A stretch of DNA of 32,300 nt from JBBKXR01 sp037969585 (GCA_037969585.1 JBBKXR010000142.1:1-32300), one strand, 5' to 3'. Positions 15,247 to 24,248 are shown, numbered from the stretch's first letter. The notes: generated from the letters alone by a model not told the origin. Numbers and translations are program-made.

Positions 15247-15910
15247 CATCCCCATCATCGCCCTCTCAGCGACGACCGCCGCACTGCTCTCATGCTTCGT
15301 TGCCTGTGACCGAGAAGAACCGCCAGTTCAAGCGTCGGCAGTCATGCCCACACCAGCGCCCGACGCCAGCCAGTTCGAACTTCCGCCCGGCGACGCCGCC
15401 ACCGACGGCTCCCTGTATTCCCTCGAATCCTCCTGGCGGAACCAGGACGGCGAACCGATACAACTCGGCGACCTCGCAGGAAAAGTTCGCGTCATCGCTA
15501 TGGGCTACTCCAGTTGCCAGTATGCCTGCCCGCGACTGGTCGCCGACATGCGCAGCCTGCGCGAACAGATCGAGACCAGTATCCCGGGCAAAGTCGGCTT
15601 CGTTTTCGTGTCTATCGATCCCGAAAACGACAGCCCGGAAAAACTCAAAGCCTACGCCGAGCGTCAAAAGTTGGGCAGCAGCAACGATTGGATACTACTT
15701 ACGGGTGAAGAAGACTCTGTGCTCGAACTCTCCGTCCTGATCGGTATGAAATATCGCAAAACCGACGATACCGATTTTGCCCACTCCAATATCATCAGCA
15801 TACTCGATGACGAAGGCCGCATCATTCACCAGCAATTCGGACTTGGCACCGATCGAGAAAAAACCATCGCCGCCATCCACGCAGCCGTTGAGACTCCCGA
15901 CTCCCCATGA
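15230..15910 (+). CDS. SCO1/SenC/PrrC-family copper chaperone lipoprotein
   Basis: The product has 226 residues with a lipoprotein-like N-terminus (hydrophobic run ending near CFVAC). The thioredoxin-fold copper site is complete, with Cys96 and Cys100 in SSCQYACP and His185 in FAHSN. SCO proteins deliver copper or reduce thiols at copper sites of oxidases and related enzymes. Placement in this operon suggests copper delivery to NirK in the periplasm. It overlaps the end of the nirV-like gene by 17 bp and the start of the next gene by 4 bp (ATGA), indicating tight translational coupling. Confidence 0.9.
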   Translation: MKSNPNIPIIALSATTAALLSCFVACDREEPPVQASAVMPTPAPDASQFELPPGDAATDGSLYSLESSWRNQDGEPIQLGDLAGKVRVIAMGYSSCQYACPRLVADMRSLREQIETSIPGKVGFVFVSIDPENDSPEKLKAYAERQKLGSSNDWILLTGEEDSVLELSVLIGMKYRKTDDTDFAHSNIISILDDEGRIIHQQFGLGTDREKTIAAIHAAVETPDSP

Positions 15911-16422
15911 ACGAATCATCCTCTTCAACGCCGCTGCCCGAAGACTCCAGCACCGATCTGAAACGGGCTCAGGACTTACTGGGCTTGCTAAAGCCCGGGG
16001 CGCCACTGCCTTGCCTTCTGTCGACCCTGTCACCCGACGGCCGTCCCCATACCACTTGGATGTTCGCCTCGCGTTCGACCGACACCGACTCTGAAATTCT
16101 TACCATCACCTCTCCCGACAGCGACAAAATCCAGAATCTGCGTGCCAACCGTAAAGTCGAATGGCTGATCACCAGCCAGGACCGACTGCAACAACTCTAT
16201 CTCGAAGGAGACGCCGAGATCGTCGACAAAATCTCCGAGATACGCAGACTGTGGAACATGATCAGCGGCAAACAGAAACAGGAGGTCTTCTTCATGAAAT
16301 TTTACAACAGCGGTCTCGGCTTTTCGATCGTGCGCACCCGAATCACCTCCGCCGTCTACGTCGCCCCGGAGGAAAAACGAAAAGCGAGATTCAATATCGA
16401 AGAGATGACAGCGATCGCGTAA
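15907..16422 (+). CDS. Pyridoxamine 5'-phosphate oxidase-fold flavin/heme-binding protein
   Basis: This is a 171-residue soluble protein with the split-barrel PPOX pattern: LPCLLSTLSPDGRPH at the start of the barrel, then a strand-rich segment containing SDKIQNLRANRKVEW. General-stress-type PPOX proteins bind FMN, F420 or heme. Which cofactor is used here cannot be read from the sequence. The start codon overlaps the SCO stop (ATGA), so it is the fourth gene of the nitrite reductase operon and may help in NO or nitrite stress (inference). There is no signal peptide, so it should be cytoplasmic, unlike the other three products. Confidence 0.75.
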   Translation: MNESSSSTPLPEDSSTDLKRAQDLLGLLKPGAPLPCLLSTLSPDGRPHTTWMFASRSTDTDSEILTITSPDSDKIQNLRANRKVEWLITSQDRLQQLYLEGDAEIVDKISEIRRLWNMISGKQKQEVFFMKFYNSGLGFSIVRTRITSAVYVAPEEKRKARFNIEEMTAIA

Positions 16423-16450
16423 GCAAAAAATCTTTGCTTGTAGCGTCGCG

Positions 16451-16468
16451 GGCAGTTCACTGACTGCC
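16451..16468 (+). promoter_or_regulatory. Hairpin ending two bases before the LamG gene start codon
   Basis: GGCAGT (16451-16456) and ACTGCC (16463-16468) form a perfect 6-bp stem with a 6-base loop. The ATG of the large secreted protein begins at 16471. A hairpin there could block ribosome access or separate its expression from the nirK operon, which ends 48 bp upstream. Confidence 0.35.
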
Positions 16469-16470
16469 GG

Positions 16471-19400
16471 ATGAATACTTTCCCCTGCCGCCGCCAGCTC
16501 ACCAGCCTGAAAACCTCAGCGATCGCGCTTGCGATCGGCGTGGCTACGCTCGCCACATCTTTCGCTCAGGAGGAAAGCGCACTGCGCTGGTGGTTGCCTT
16601 ACGAAGGTGACGAGGCCAATGGCGAGCAAGTTCTCGGCTACTGGAGCTTCGACGACGAAAAAGATTTTTCCGACCGCTCGAAGCACGCTCACCAAGGCAC
16701 CGACCGCGGCGCAAAATGGAACGCTGATGGAAAGTTCGGTGGTTGCCTGGAAAGTTCGGCAGGCATCCCAGTCATCGATGAAAGTCACGGCTACCACGCC
16801 AAGCGTTCGCCGGTGCTTTCACCGAGCGGAGCGTTCACGTTGGAAATGTGGCTCAAGCCGAAGGGCGGCGACGCCTTTCCCGACGAAGCTTACCCCGTGC
16901 TGCTCGACATGAAGTATGTGCCGGTCAATCACACCGGTTTCATGCTGACCCTCGGTCGAGCCCACAAGGGAAGTCCGCGCTCATTCGCCCTCGAAATCGG
17001 ACTCGGCAGCCGCAGCGAGATCTGGTACTCCGAAAAAATCAGTCTCGAAGCCGACGTCTGGCGACACCTCGCCGTGACCTACGATGGCAAAGGCAGCACC
17101 GCCTTCTATCTCGACGGCGACTCCATCGGCACGGTCACCAAGCCCGATGCCGGCGCGATGGCAGCAGGCATTCGCGATCTCGCGATTGGCGACCGCATCG
17201 GCTCCTCGTATCGAGGTTTTCCCGGCTACCTCGACGAAGTCCGCATCACCAGCGGCATCCGTAATTTTCAGCCACTCAGCCTGACGCCCGAACTGAGCAA
17301 TTTCAGCTTTCTACGCATGAGCGAGCAGACGGCACTAAAAGCCACACTCAAAAATCGAACCGGCGACACCGTTGCTGATGCAAAAATCACCATCGAAGTG
17401 CCCGGTTCCGATGCGCAGCAATCCGATCTGCCCACACAGTCCGCCGACGCGTCCTACGCTCTGGAAATCCCTGTCGACGCCCGCCTGCGTCCCGGCAAAT
17501 ACGCTGCCAAGGTCACGGTCGAACTCCCCGGATGGGCCGGTAGCGAAACTCCCTATCGCTCCTCGCTTGAAATCCCCTTCACCATCGTCGCCCGCCAGCC
17601 CGAACGAATGCCGGTCGTCATGTGGGGACTGGGCGGCACCGACGGAGTGGTTGAAGAAATCCCCCGCCTGAAAAACATCGGCTTTACCCACTGTTTCGGC
17701 CTGCGTTCCGATCACGGAAAAGTTTGGGCGGAAGGCGTGGACGCGATGCCCGGAACCCCCGAGCAAATCCGAGACGGCAACGAAATGCTCAACATCGCCC
17801 TCGAAAACGATCTCAAGATTGTCGTCCCCCTGTCACCTGCCCGCTTCCTGAGAGATTCTGAAGTCGGCAAGCCATACCTGCGCGTCGACCGCAACGGCAA
17901 GCACTACGACCGCGAAGACATCAATGCCGCGCACCCGCGTGTTCAGGACTTCTGTTATCATACCGGGCTCGCCATCGGCCGCGCCTGGGGAAAACATCCC
18001 GCGATCGACTCGGCCCTCATCCACACTGAAGTTCGCGGCGAGTCGCAGGTGTCTTTTCGCCCGGAAGAAATCGAAGCTTATCGAAAGGCCACCGGCGCAG
18101 AAATCCCTGCCGAAATTTCCACCAAAAACGGAGTCGCGTGGGGCAAGCTCAAGGATTTCCCTGCTGACCGAGTCATCGCCGACGATCATCCGATCCGGAA
18201 ATATTACGCCTGGTTCTGGCAGGGCGGTGATGGCTGGAACGACGCCCATTCGCGCGTCGATGCCGGCCTCAAAGAAGCGTCCGGCCGCAAGGACTTTTGG
18301 ACTTTTCACGATCCCGCCGTGCGTGTCCCCGCGATCAGCGGCAGCGGTGGCGAGGTCGACACTCTCGCGCACTGGACTTACAGCTATCCCGATCCGATCC
18401 GCATCGGATTGTGCACCGACGAGCTTTTTGAAATGGCTCGCGCCAATGGCCACGATCAAAACGTCATGAAGATGACTCAGCTCATTTGGTATCGCTCGCA
18501 AACTGCCCCGCAAGATAAAAACGCCCCAAGCAATCCTTCACCCTGGGTCGACCAGGATCCCGATGCCGCCTACATCACCATCGCGCCGATGCAGTTGCGT
18601 GAGGCATTCTGGCAAAAACTGTCGCGCCCGATTCAGGGCATCATGTATCACGGCTGGCAGTCGTTGGTGCCGACAGATGGCCAGGGCGCCTATCGCTACA
18701 CTCATCCCGATACGCAACACGAACTGAAACGCCTTCTGCACGAAGTCATCGAACCGCTCGGTCCGACCCTCAAGGAAATTCCCGACGCGCCCGCCGACGT
18801 GGCGTTCCTGGAAAGCTTCACCTCGCACATGTTCGCCGGTCGTTCGACCTACGGATGGAACCAGGGCTGGGCCGGCGACATGTATCACGTGCTGATGTAT
18901 GCCCAACTTCAGCCGCGGGTGATGTACGAGGAATCACTGCTCAAGGACGGCGGACTCGACGGCATCAAACTGCTGGTCATGCCCGACTGCGATGTCCTGA
19001 CCCAATCGGTGGTCAAAAAAATTCAGGCTTTCCAGGCCGCCGGAGGCCTCGTCATCGGCGACAAAGAAACCTGTCCAGCCATCAAGCCCGACTTCGTGAT
19101 TGAGCGATTCTCCCGGACTAAAAAGGCCGATGATGACCGCGCCAAGCTGCTCGAGACTGCCGGCACACTGCGCAACTGGTTGGACGGCAAATACTCATTC
19201 AAACTCGATTCCAGTAATCGCGATGTCGTCACTCGTCGCCGCGCATTCGGCACCACCGATTATCTTTTCGCGGTAAACGACAAGCGCGAGTTCGGCGACT
19301 ACGTCGGCGAGTTCGAGCAAGTCATGGAAAATGGGCTACCCTCTGAAACTGAGCTCACGTTAGCCAGGTCCAACGGCACCGTTTACGACCTGACCGCAAG

Positions 19401-19797
19401 TCGACAGCTGGCGACGGCCAAGGGCGAAAACACGAAAGTTCCGCTCAAGCTCGGCCCATGCGAAGGCCGTATCCTCATGGTCACCGAGAAGCCCATCGAT
19501 GGCGTCACGGTTAGCGTTCCCGAGACGGCGAAGCCCAACACTTCAGCAAGCGTCAAGATCGCCGTCAACGCCGCCGGTAAACCCATCGATGCCGTGATCC
19601 CCGTGCGCGTGCGCATTTTCGATCCCGCCGGAAGCGAAGCCGAGTTCAGCGGATACTACGCCGCTGTCGGCGGCAAACTCGACATCAATCTCGACTTCGC
19701 CCCCAACGACCGCGAAGGCGTTTGGGAGATCGCTGTCGAGGAACTCGCGTCGGGCCTGGAGACAAAAGCCTTTGTTCGGCTCAATGCCGGTGAATAG
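16471..19797 (+). CDS. Large secreted LamG-domain protein with glycoside-hydrolase-like core
   Basis: The protein has 1108 residues with a signal peptide of about 32 residues (cleavage near SFAQ-EES). A LamG/concanavalin-like domain follows at roughly 53-266, recognisable by GYWSFDD, FTLEMWLKP, WRHLAVTYDG and YLDEVRI. A beta-sandwich linker leads to a region from about 375 to 770 that looks like a TIM barrel of the GH42 or related type (MWGLGGTDGV, then LIHTEVRGES near 512-521). The next ~120 residues resemble the Rossmann-like trimerisation domain of GH42 enzymes (GIKLLVMPDCDVL, then AAGGLVIGD). The C-terminus is beta-rich. It probably binds and cleaves an algal or host polysaccharide outside the cell. 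I cannot name the catalytic residues or the GH family with confidence. Confidence 0.7.
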   Translation: MNTFPCRRQLTSLKTSAIALAIGVATLATSFAQEESALRWWLPYEGDEANGEQVLGYWSFDDEKDFSDRSKHAHQGTDRGAKWNADGKFGGCLESSAGIPVIDESHGYHAKRSPVLSPSGAFTLEMWLKPKGGDAFPDEAYPVLLDMKYVPVNHTGFMLTLGRAHKGSPRSFALEIGLGSRSEIWYSEKISLEADVWRHLAVTYDGKGSTAFYLDGDSIGTVTKPDAGAMAAGIRDLAIGDRIGSSYRGFPGYLDEVRITSGIRNFQPLSLTPELSNFSFLRMSEQTALKATLKNRTGDTVADAKITIEVPGSDAQQSDLPTQSADASYALEIPVDARLRPGKYAAKVTVELPGWAGSETPYRSSLEIPFTIVARQPERMPVVMWGLGGTDGVVEEIPRLKNIGFTHCFGLRSDHGKVWAEGVDAMPGTPEQIRDGNEMLNIALENDLKIVVPLSPARFLRDSEVGKPYLRVDRNGKHYDREDINAAHPRVQDFCYHTGLAIGRAWGKHPAIDSALIHTEVRGESQVSFRPEEIEAYRKATGAEIPAEISTKNGVAWGKLKDFPADRVIADDHPIRKYYAWFWQGGDGWNDAHSRVDAGLKEASGRKDFWTFHDPAVRVPAISGSGGEVDTLAHWTYSYPDPIRIGLCTDELFEMARANGHDQNVMKMTQLIWYRSQTAPQDKNAPSNPSPWVDQDPDAAYITIAPMQLREAFWQKLSRPIQGIMYHGWQSLVPTDGQGAYRYTHPDTQHELKRLLHEVIEPLGPTLKEIPDAPADVAFLESFTSHMFAGRSTYGWNQGWAGDMYHVLMYAQLQPRVMYEESLLKDGGLDGIKLLVMPDCDVLTQSVVKKIQAFQAAGGLVIGDKETCPAIKPDFVIERFSRTKKADDDRAKLLETAGTLRNWLDGKYSFKLDSSNRDVVTRRRAFGTTDYLFAVNDKREFGDYVGEFEQVMENGLPSETELTLARSNGTVYDLTASRQLATAKGENTKVPLKLGPCEGRILMVTEKPIDGVTVSVPETAKPNTSASVKIAVNAAGKPIDAVIPVRVRIFDPAGSEAEFSGYYAAVGGKLDINLDFAPNDREGVWEIAVEELASGLETKAFVRLNAGE

Positions 19798-19901
19798 AGA
19801 AACGCCGTGTGCGCGTGACGAATCAATGCGATTCCGCCATGTCAGCGGTCCCCGGTGGAACCGTAACCTTCCGCCACTGGCGCGCGTCTATAGCGATCGT
19901 C

Positions 19902-20900
19902 ATGACTCGCACACTCCTCGCTGTCGCCCTCGTCCTACTCGGCATTCTCATGCCAACTGCAAGCCACGCCCAGCGCCGCGCAGCCGACACCGGCACCCGC
20001 CACAGCTTCGACCACGACGGTAAAGAGCGCGCCTACCGCATCCACATTCCCGCCAACCTCGACCGCGACAAACCCACGCCCCTGCTGTTCTGTTGTCACG
20101 GCGGCGGCGGCACGGCAGAAGTCGCCTCCCGCATGGGCTTCACCCCGCTGGCCGACAAGCACGGGTTCATTGTCGTCTATCCCGAAGGCCTCAACAAACA
20201 CTGGAACGACGGCCGCGACGCACCGCGCTTTGCCGAACAGGACGCTGAGGTCGACGACGTCGCCTTCGTTCTCGCCTTGCTGAAGGCTCTACCCGCCAAA
20301 CACGAAATAGAAATCGACACCGAGCGCGTCTACGCCACCGGAGCCTCCAACGGCGGCTTCATCAGCCAGCGCCTCGCCCTCGACGCCGCCGATACTTTCG
20401 CTGCCGTCGGAGTCGTCATCGCATCGATGGGCACACCGCTCGCCGAACCCGATCGATTCCAACCCTCCCAGCCAGTTTCGATACTGTTCATGAACGGCAC
20501 CGCCGATCCTGCCGTACCGTATGAGGGCGGTCCGATCACTCCGGATTTCACTCCACGGCTGCGTAGTTCCAATCGGGATTTCGCCCGCGGAGAATGCACC
20601 TCAACCGATGACGCCGTCGCTCTCTGGGTAAAGCATAACCAGCTAGCAGCCGAACCGCTCATTGAAAGCCTTCCTGACAAAGACACCAACGACGGCTGCA
20701 CAGTGGAGAAAAGCACCTGGCGTTCAGCTGATCAAATCAACCCGGTCGAAGTCATTCTTTACCGGATCGAGGGCGGCGGCCACACGATCCCCGGTGGCGC
20801 GCAGTATCTCCCCGAACGAATCATTGGAAAAACCTGCCAGGACATCGACGGCGTCGCCACCATCTGGGAATTTCTCAGCAAACACCGCCTCACTGAGTAG
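19902..20900 (+). CDS. Secreted PHB depolymerase/feruloyl-esterase-type hydrolase (LpqC-like)
   Basis: This alpha/beta hydrolase has 332 residues from the ATG at 19902, which begins a clean signal peptide (MTRTLLAVALVLLG... ending SHAQ). An in-frame GTG at 19809 adds 31 residues without signal character and was rejected. The oxyanion-hole segment is CHGGGGT. The nucleophile is Ser149 in ATGASNGGF. The likely acid is in NGTADPAVPYEGG, and the catalytic His is in EGGGHTIPGG. The Esterase_PHB family includes short-chain polyhydroxyalkanoate depolymerases and esterases that remove feruloyl or acetyl groups from plant polysaccharides. Location 104 bp after the LamG/GH-like gene favours a carbohydrate esterase role. 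The export signal indicates a periplasmic or extracellular enzyme. Confidence 0.85.
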   Translation: MTRTLLAVALVLLGILMPTASHAQRRAADTGTRHSFDHDGKERAYRIHIPANLDRDKPTPLLFCCHGGGGTAEVASRMGFTPLADKHGFIVVYPEGLNKHWNDGRDAPRFAEQDAEVDDVAFVLALLKALPAKHEIEIDTERVYATGASNGGFISQRLALDAADTFAAVGVVIASMGTPLAEPDRFQPSQPVSILFMNGTADPAVPYEGGPITPDFTPRLRSSNRDFARGECTSTDDAVALWVKHNQLAAEPLIESLPDKDTNDGCTVEKSTWRSADQINPVEVILYRIEGGGHTIPGGAQYLPERIIGKTCQDIDGVATIWEFLSKHRLTE

Positions 20901-21168
20901 TGCGGGCAATTTTATTCCTAGACCGCAATGCATGTTCTTTCTTTGAAACAAAATTAACTCAATTAGGTGTCGTTTTCATCAGTCAGTTCGTTCGAGCCTT
21001 GATACCGCATATATTCTTGCTGCGAATCCAGTTCTTAGTACAATGCGTTCGCGGCGCCGTCGCGGAGAATGTCGATCACTATAATTCGCGCGTGGGTGCG
21101 GCTACTGTGCAAAGCCGATCATAGCAAGAAAGATGCTCTAAAGCTAATGAGCTGAAAATGAAAATACT

Positions 21169-21720
21169 ATGAAAAAGACACTATTCATTCTGGCACTCGT
21201 TTGCCTTCTGATTCCAGTTTTTTTGGCGAATTGTAGCACGGTAAATAATTACCCATTGGAATCCAATCACGAACTATACTATGCAATTGCATATCACGAT
21301 AATGATACTGCCAAAAATTATATTCAAAAACATTCGGTAAAATCACTTAATCAATTCCTATTTCCCCAGGACTCGTTGGTGCTTGACGGGACGGCGCTCT
21401 ACGCAGCAGTTCTACACCACAATGATGAGATTGCGACTTTATTGGTAAACCGTGGAGTTGATTTGGATCGCCACGCTTTTGACGGACAAACTCCACTACA
21501 GGTTTCTGTTATTGGAAATAGCAACCTTACACGCCTTCTGCTTGAGTCAGGTGCAACCCCTAACATTAGGACTGACGGTGAAACGGCTCTTGATTTTGCT
21601 TTCTATGAAGACAATCAAACCGCAGGGAAACTTTTGAAGGCATACGGTGCCCGTTTCTCAAAGGTCAATAAGGAGTCGCAAAACATCGATAACGCTAGGA
21701 TGTGGTTAGCAGCACTCTGA
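21169..21720 (+). CDS. Ankyrin-repeat lipoprotein, AT-rich, probably acquired
   Basis: The product has 183 residues with a lipoprotein signal (MKKTLFILALVCLL... lipobox LANC) and then two to three ankyrin repeats. The repeats are seen in LDGTALYAAVLHHNDEIATL, FDGQTPLQVSVIGNSNLTRL and TDGETALDFAFYEDN. It probably mediates protein binding at the cell surface or in the periplasm. Its base composition is clearly unlike its neighbours. The 60 bases at 21241-21300 contain only 20 G or C, and codons are A/T-ending, which suggests recent transfer. No partner gene accompanies it. The function cannot be named more precisely. Confidence 0.85.
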   Translation: MKKTLFILALVCLLIPVFLANCSTVNNYPLESNHELYYAIAYHDNDTAKNYIQKHSVKSLNQFLFPQDSLVLDGTALYAAVLHHNDEIATLLVNRGVDLDRHAFDGQTPLQVSVIGNSNLTRLLLESGATPNIRTDGETALDFAFYEDNQTAGKLLKAYGARFSKVNKESQNIDNARMWLAAL

Positions 21721-21740
21721 TGCACACTGGCTCAATAAAC

Positions 21741-21769
21741 AATCCCAGCCGCCAGCCTTAATTGGGATT
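21741..21769. terminator. Possible bidirectional terminator hairpin
   Basis: AATCCCA (21741-21747) and TGGGATT (21763-21769) form a 7-bp stem with a 15-base loop between the ankyrin gene and the convergent creatininase gene. The loop is long and no T-tract follows, so the assignment is weak. Confidence 0.35.
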
Positions 21770-21864
21770 CAATTCTCCCCGCACCCAACGCAGTGCGACC
21801 GGTGGGACACACGGTTCCTTCTGATCGCCCTACGAAACTCCGCGAAGCCAACCAGCACCCCATC

Positions 21865-22629
21865 TCAGAGGAAATCGTCGTAACGAGTTCCCAGCGGTTG
21901 TTGCAGCAATATCCCGGCGAGTTCAGTCAGACGCTGCACAATTCCATCGAACAATCGCCCGCCCTTCTCCGCTGTCGCCAGATCGGGCCGCCCGGTGAAG
22001 CCCTCGCGTGTCCGCTGCGCCATATCACGGCTGATATAAAAACCACCCACCACGTCGTCGACTAATTCACCGGCATCGGCGAGTTTCGACGCGTCCACCA
22101 AGTCAGGCCGAACGTGCAGCATCAACGACGTTTCGAACTCGCAGGCGTGGCCGACGAACTTGTGATCACCGTCGAGAATTTCTTCTCGCTCGGCATCGGC
22201 GACCGACCAGTAGCAACCCGCCACCAACAACGCGTCGACGTACTCGGGCTGGAGCATTCGCACCGCCATTTTCATTGGGTCGATGTTTCCGCCGTGGCCA
22301 TTCAGAAATACGATACGCCGATAGCCATCGTCGAGCAGCGAACGCGCGACGTCACAGAGCGTGGCGACGTAAGTGTCGAGCGCCGTGTCCAGGGTCGAAC
22401 CGATACGCAGATGGTGCGCGCTAGCGCCCAACCAGATCGTCGGCGTGAGCAACACTTTTTCGCTGAGTCGGCTCTCCAGCGCCTCAGCAACTGCCGTGCA
22501 CAAAATCATATCCGTCCCGGTCGGCATGTGCGGTCCGTGCTGCTCGACCGCGGCGATCGGAATCACCACCAGCGTCTGCTCGCGATCCAACGTGCATAAT
22601 TTTGCGGAAGTCAGCTCGTGAAATTTCAT
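21865..22629 (-). CDS. Creatininase-family amidohydrolase
   Basis: The protein has 254 residues from the ATG at 22629. The creatininase metal-site signature is present as EQHGPH (29-34), with Glu29, His31, His34 and Asp40. NGHGGN with His112 and HACEFET with Glu164 follow, so the metal ligands are intact. The family includes creatinine amidohydrolase, the formamide hydrolase ArfB and the mycofactocin peptidase MftE. The substrate is not evident here. The start overlaps the stop of the symporter gene by 4 bp (ATGA), so the two are co-translated and the substrate may be what the symporter imports. A longer frame back to 22833 overlaps the symporter gene and lacks conserved sequence. Confidence 0.88.
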   Translation of the reverse strand: MKFHELTSAKLCTLDREQTLVVIPIAAVEQHGPHMPTGTDMILCTAVAEALESRLSEKVLLTPTIWLGASAHHLRIGSTLDTALDTYVATLCDVARSLLDDGYRRIVFLNGHGGNIDPMKMAVRMLQPEYVDALLVAGCYWSVADAEREEILDGDHKFVGHACEFETSLMLHVRPDLVDASKLADAGELVDDVVGGFYISRDMAQRTREGFTGRPDLATAEKGGRLFDGIVQRLTELAGILLQQPLGTRYDDFL

Positions 22630-24146
22630 AACTTGGGGTAATCGCGCAGGATCTGCAAAAATGTCAGCTTCGTCGCCCGGTGGGGAAACAGATAACTCAA
22701 GCCGAGCCCGAGGATCAGCGTCGAGAAAAATCCGATCGGCCAGTACCAGACCGAAAACCAATCTTCTCGCTGATACATCAGCACCAGCGTCACCACCGTT
22801 GAGATCAAGACACTGATCATCACTCCCTGCCAATTCGATCGCTTGGAAAACAAGGCCATCACAAAAATCGCCAACAAAGGTCCGCCGAACGCTGCGGTAA
22901 GTTTTTTACCAATCGCAAACACATCCCCTAACGGACCCACGAAACAGGCCAGTGCCACCGAAAGAATCCCGATGCCGAGCACCAGACCCCGGATCGAGCG
23001 CAGTTCACCCTGCTCCGTTTTCGGTCGCAGTGACGGCAACAATCGGTCCCGAAAATCGACCACCAGCGCCGTCGTCACTGAGTGAATCCCCGAGTCGATA
23101 CTCGACATGATCGCCGCGATCAACGCCGCAAGGAACAGGCCCGCCAGTCCCGGTGGAAAGTGCAATCGCACAAATTCAGGCAAGGCCCGATCAGCGGTGG
23201 TTGGCCCCTCGTTGCTGAGTACTTCCGCGACCGTCGCGCCCGCCCCCAATTCGGCGGGATGCTGCGAATACCAACTGAATAAAGCCACCCCAATCATCAT
23301 CAGTCCCGGCATGACGATCCACATTCCGGCAAGGTTCATCGCCGCTCCCAATTGCGAGGTGCGCTCCGATTTTGCCGACAGATAACGCTGCACCGCCACC
23401 TGATCGACACCGAACGCCGACAACGCTTCGAGAAAAATCCCGATCAGGATCGCCCAACTGCCATAGGTCAATGTCATCGATGGCTTGAAGTCGATGATCA
23501 ATCCCTCACGACCGTCGAAGTAAGTGCGGAACACCTCGCTGACGCTCGATTCGCTCTTGCTCAGAATCAAGCCAACCGAAACCAGAATCGTCACCGCAAA
23601 AACAAAGAACTGAATCACATCCGTCCACATCACCGCGCGCAGTCCGCCCAGCATCGTGTAGCCAATCGACACCGCACCGAGAACAATGATCACGCCGATT
23701 TGCGAAACATCGGCAACGCTGGCGACCACCAGCGAGGCCGCGTAGGTCGCCGATGCCATCCACCCGATCCTGAGTAAAATGAACAAACCGCTAGCCAGGG
23801 TGCGTATCGAAACGTGGTAGCGACGCTCAAGATACTCGTAGGCGGTCTCAACTTTCAGCCGCGAATACACCGGGATAAACACCCAGATCACCACCGGCGT
23901 CATCAACGCAAAAGCGACCAACGAAAGCCCGATACGCAAGCTGTTACCGAACGCTGCCGAAGGATAAAAAACGAAACTGTTCGACGAGAACAACGTCGCC
24001 ATAACACTCAGCCCGACCACGAACCAACCCATCGATCCACTCGCCAGGAAGAACTCACCGCGCGACTGATTGCGCCCGAAGAAAACGCCGACGCTGAGAA
24101 TGACCGCGAGGTAAATCCCGATGGTGATAAAGTCTAAGGCGTGCAT
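22626..24146 (-). CDS. Sodium:solute symporter (SSS family)
   Basis: This is a 506-residue inner-membrane transporter with about 13 hydrophobic helices. The SSS-type start includes GIYLAVILSVGVFFGR and then SRGEFFLASGSMGWFVVG, followed by FSSNSFVFYPSAAFG. The later segment LFLAALIAAIMSSIDSGI is the helix-8 region that carries a sodium-binding serine in family members. It is expected to couple sodium entry to uptake of a small organic solute, which sequence alone does not identify. It is first in a two-gene unit with the creatininase-family hydrolase. The start at 24146 has no Shine-Dalgarno motif. Its upstream region is the hairpin array. Confidence 0.9.
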   Translation of the reverse strand: MHALDFITIGIYLAVILSVGVFFGRNQSRGEFFLASGSMGWFVVGLSVMATLFSSNSFVFYPSAAFGNSLRIGLSLVAFALMTPVVIWVFIPVYSRLKVETAYEYLERRYHVSIRTLASGLFILLRIGWMASATYAASLVVASVADVSQIGVIIVLGAVSIGYTMLGGLRAVMWTDVIQFFVFAVTILVSVGLILSKSESSVSEVFRTYFDGREGLIIDFKPSMTLTYGSWAILIGIFLEALSAFGVDQVAVQRYLSAKSERTSQLGAAMNLAGMWIVMPGLMMIGVALFSWYSQHPAELGAGATVAEVLSNEGPTTADRALPEFVRLHFPPGLAGLFLAALIAAIMSSIDSGIHSVTTALVVDFRDRLLPSLRPKTEQGELRSIRGLVLGIGILSVALACFVGPLGDVFAIGKKLTAAFGGPLLAIFVMALFSKRSNWQGVMISVLISTVVTLVLMYQREDWFSVWYWPIGFFSTLILGLGLSYLFPHRATKLTFLQILRDYPKL

Positions 24147-24226
24147 GAGAAAGTCGGGAGACTATCGGAACCGCTCGAACATGAACACGGAATCCGGCAC
24201 GCATTACCGCCACCCAAGTCGCGACC

Positions 24227-24248
24227 GGTCGGTCAAATGCGACCGTCC
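24227..24248. repeat. Array hairpin 1
   Basis: GGTCGGTC (24227-24234) pairs with GACCGTCC (24241-24248) over 8 bp with one mismatch and a 6-base loop AAATGC. Confidence 0.5.

Noticed and set aside
19809..19901. Upstream GTG start for the PHB-type esterase
   Set aside because: The extra 31 residues precede a textbook signal peptide beginning at the ATG at 19902.
22630..22833. N-terminal extension of the creatininase-family protein
   Set aside because: It would overlap the symporter coding region by over 200 bp. The ATG at 22629 gives the normal family start and an ATGA overlap.
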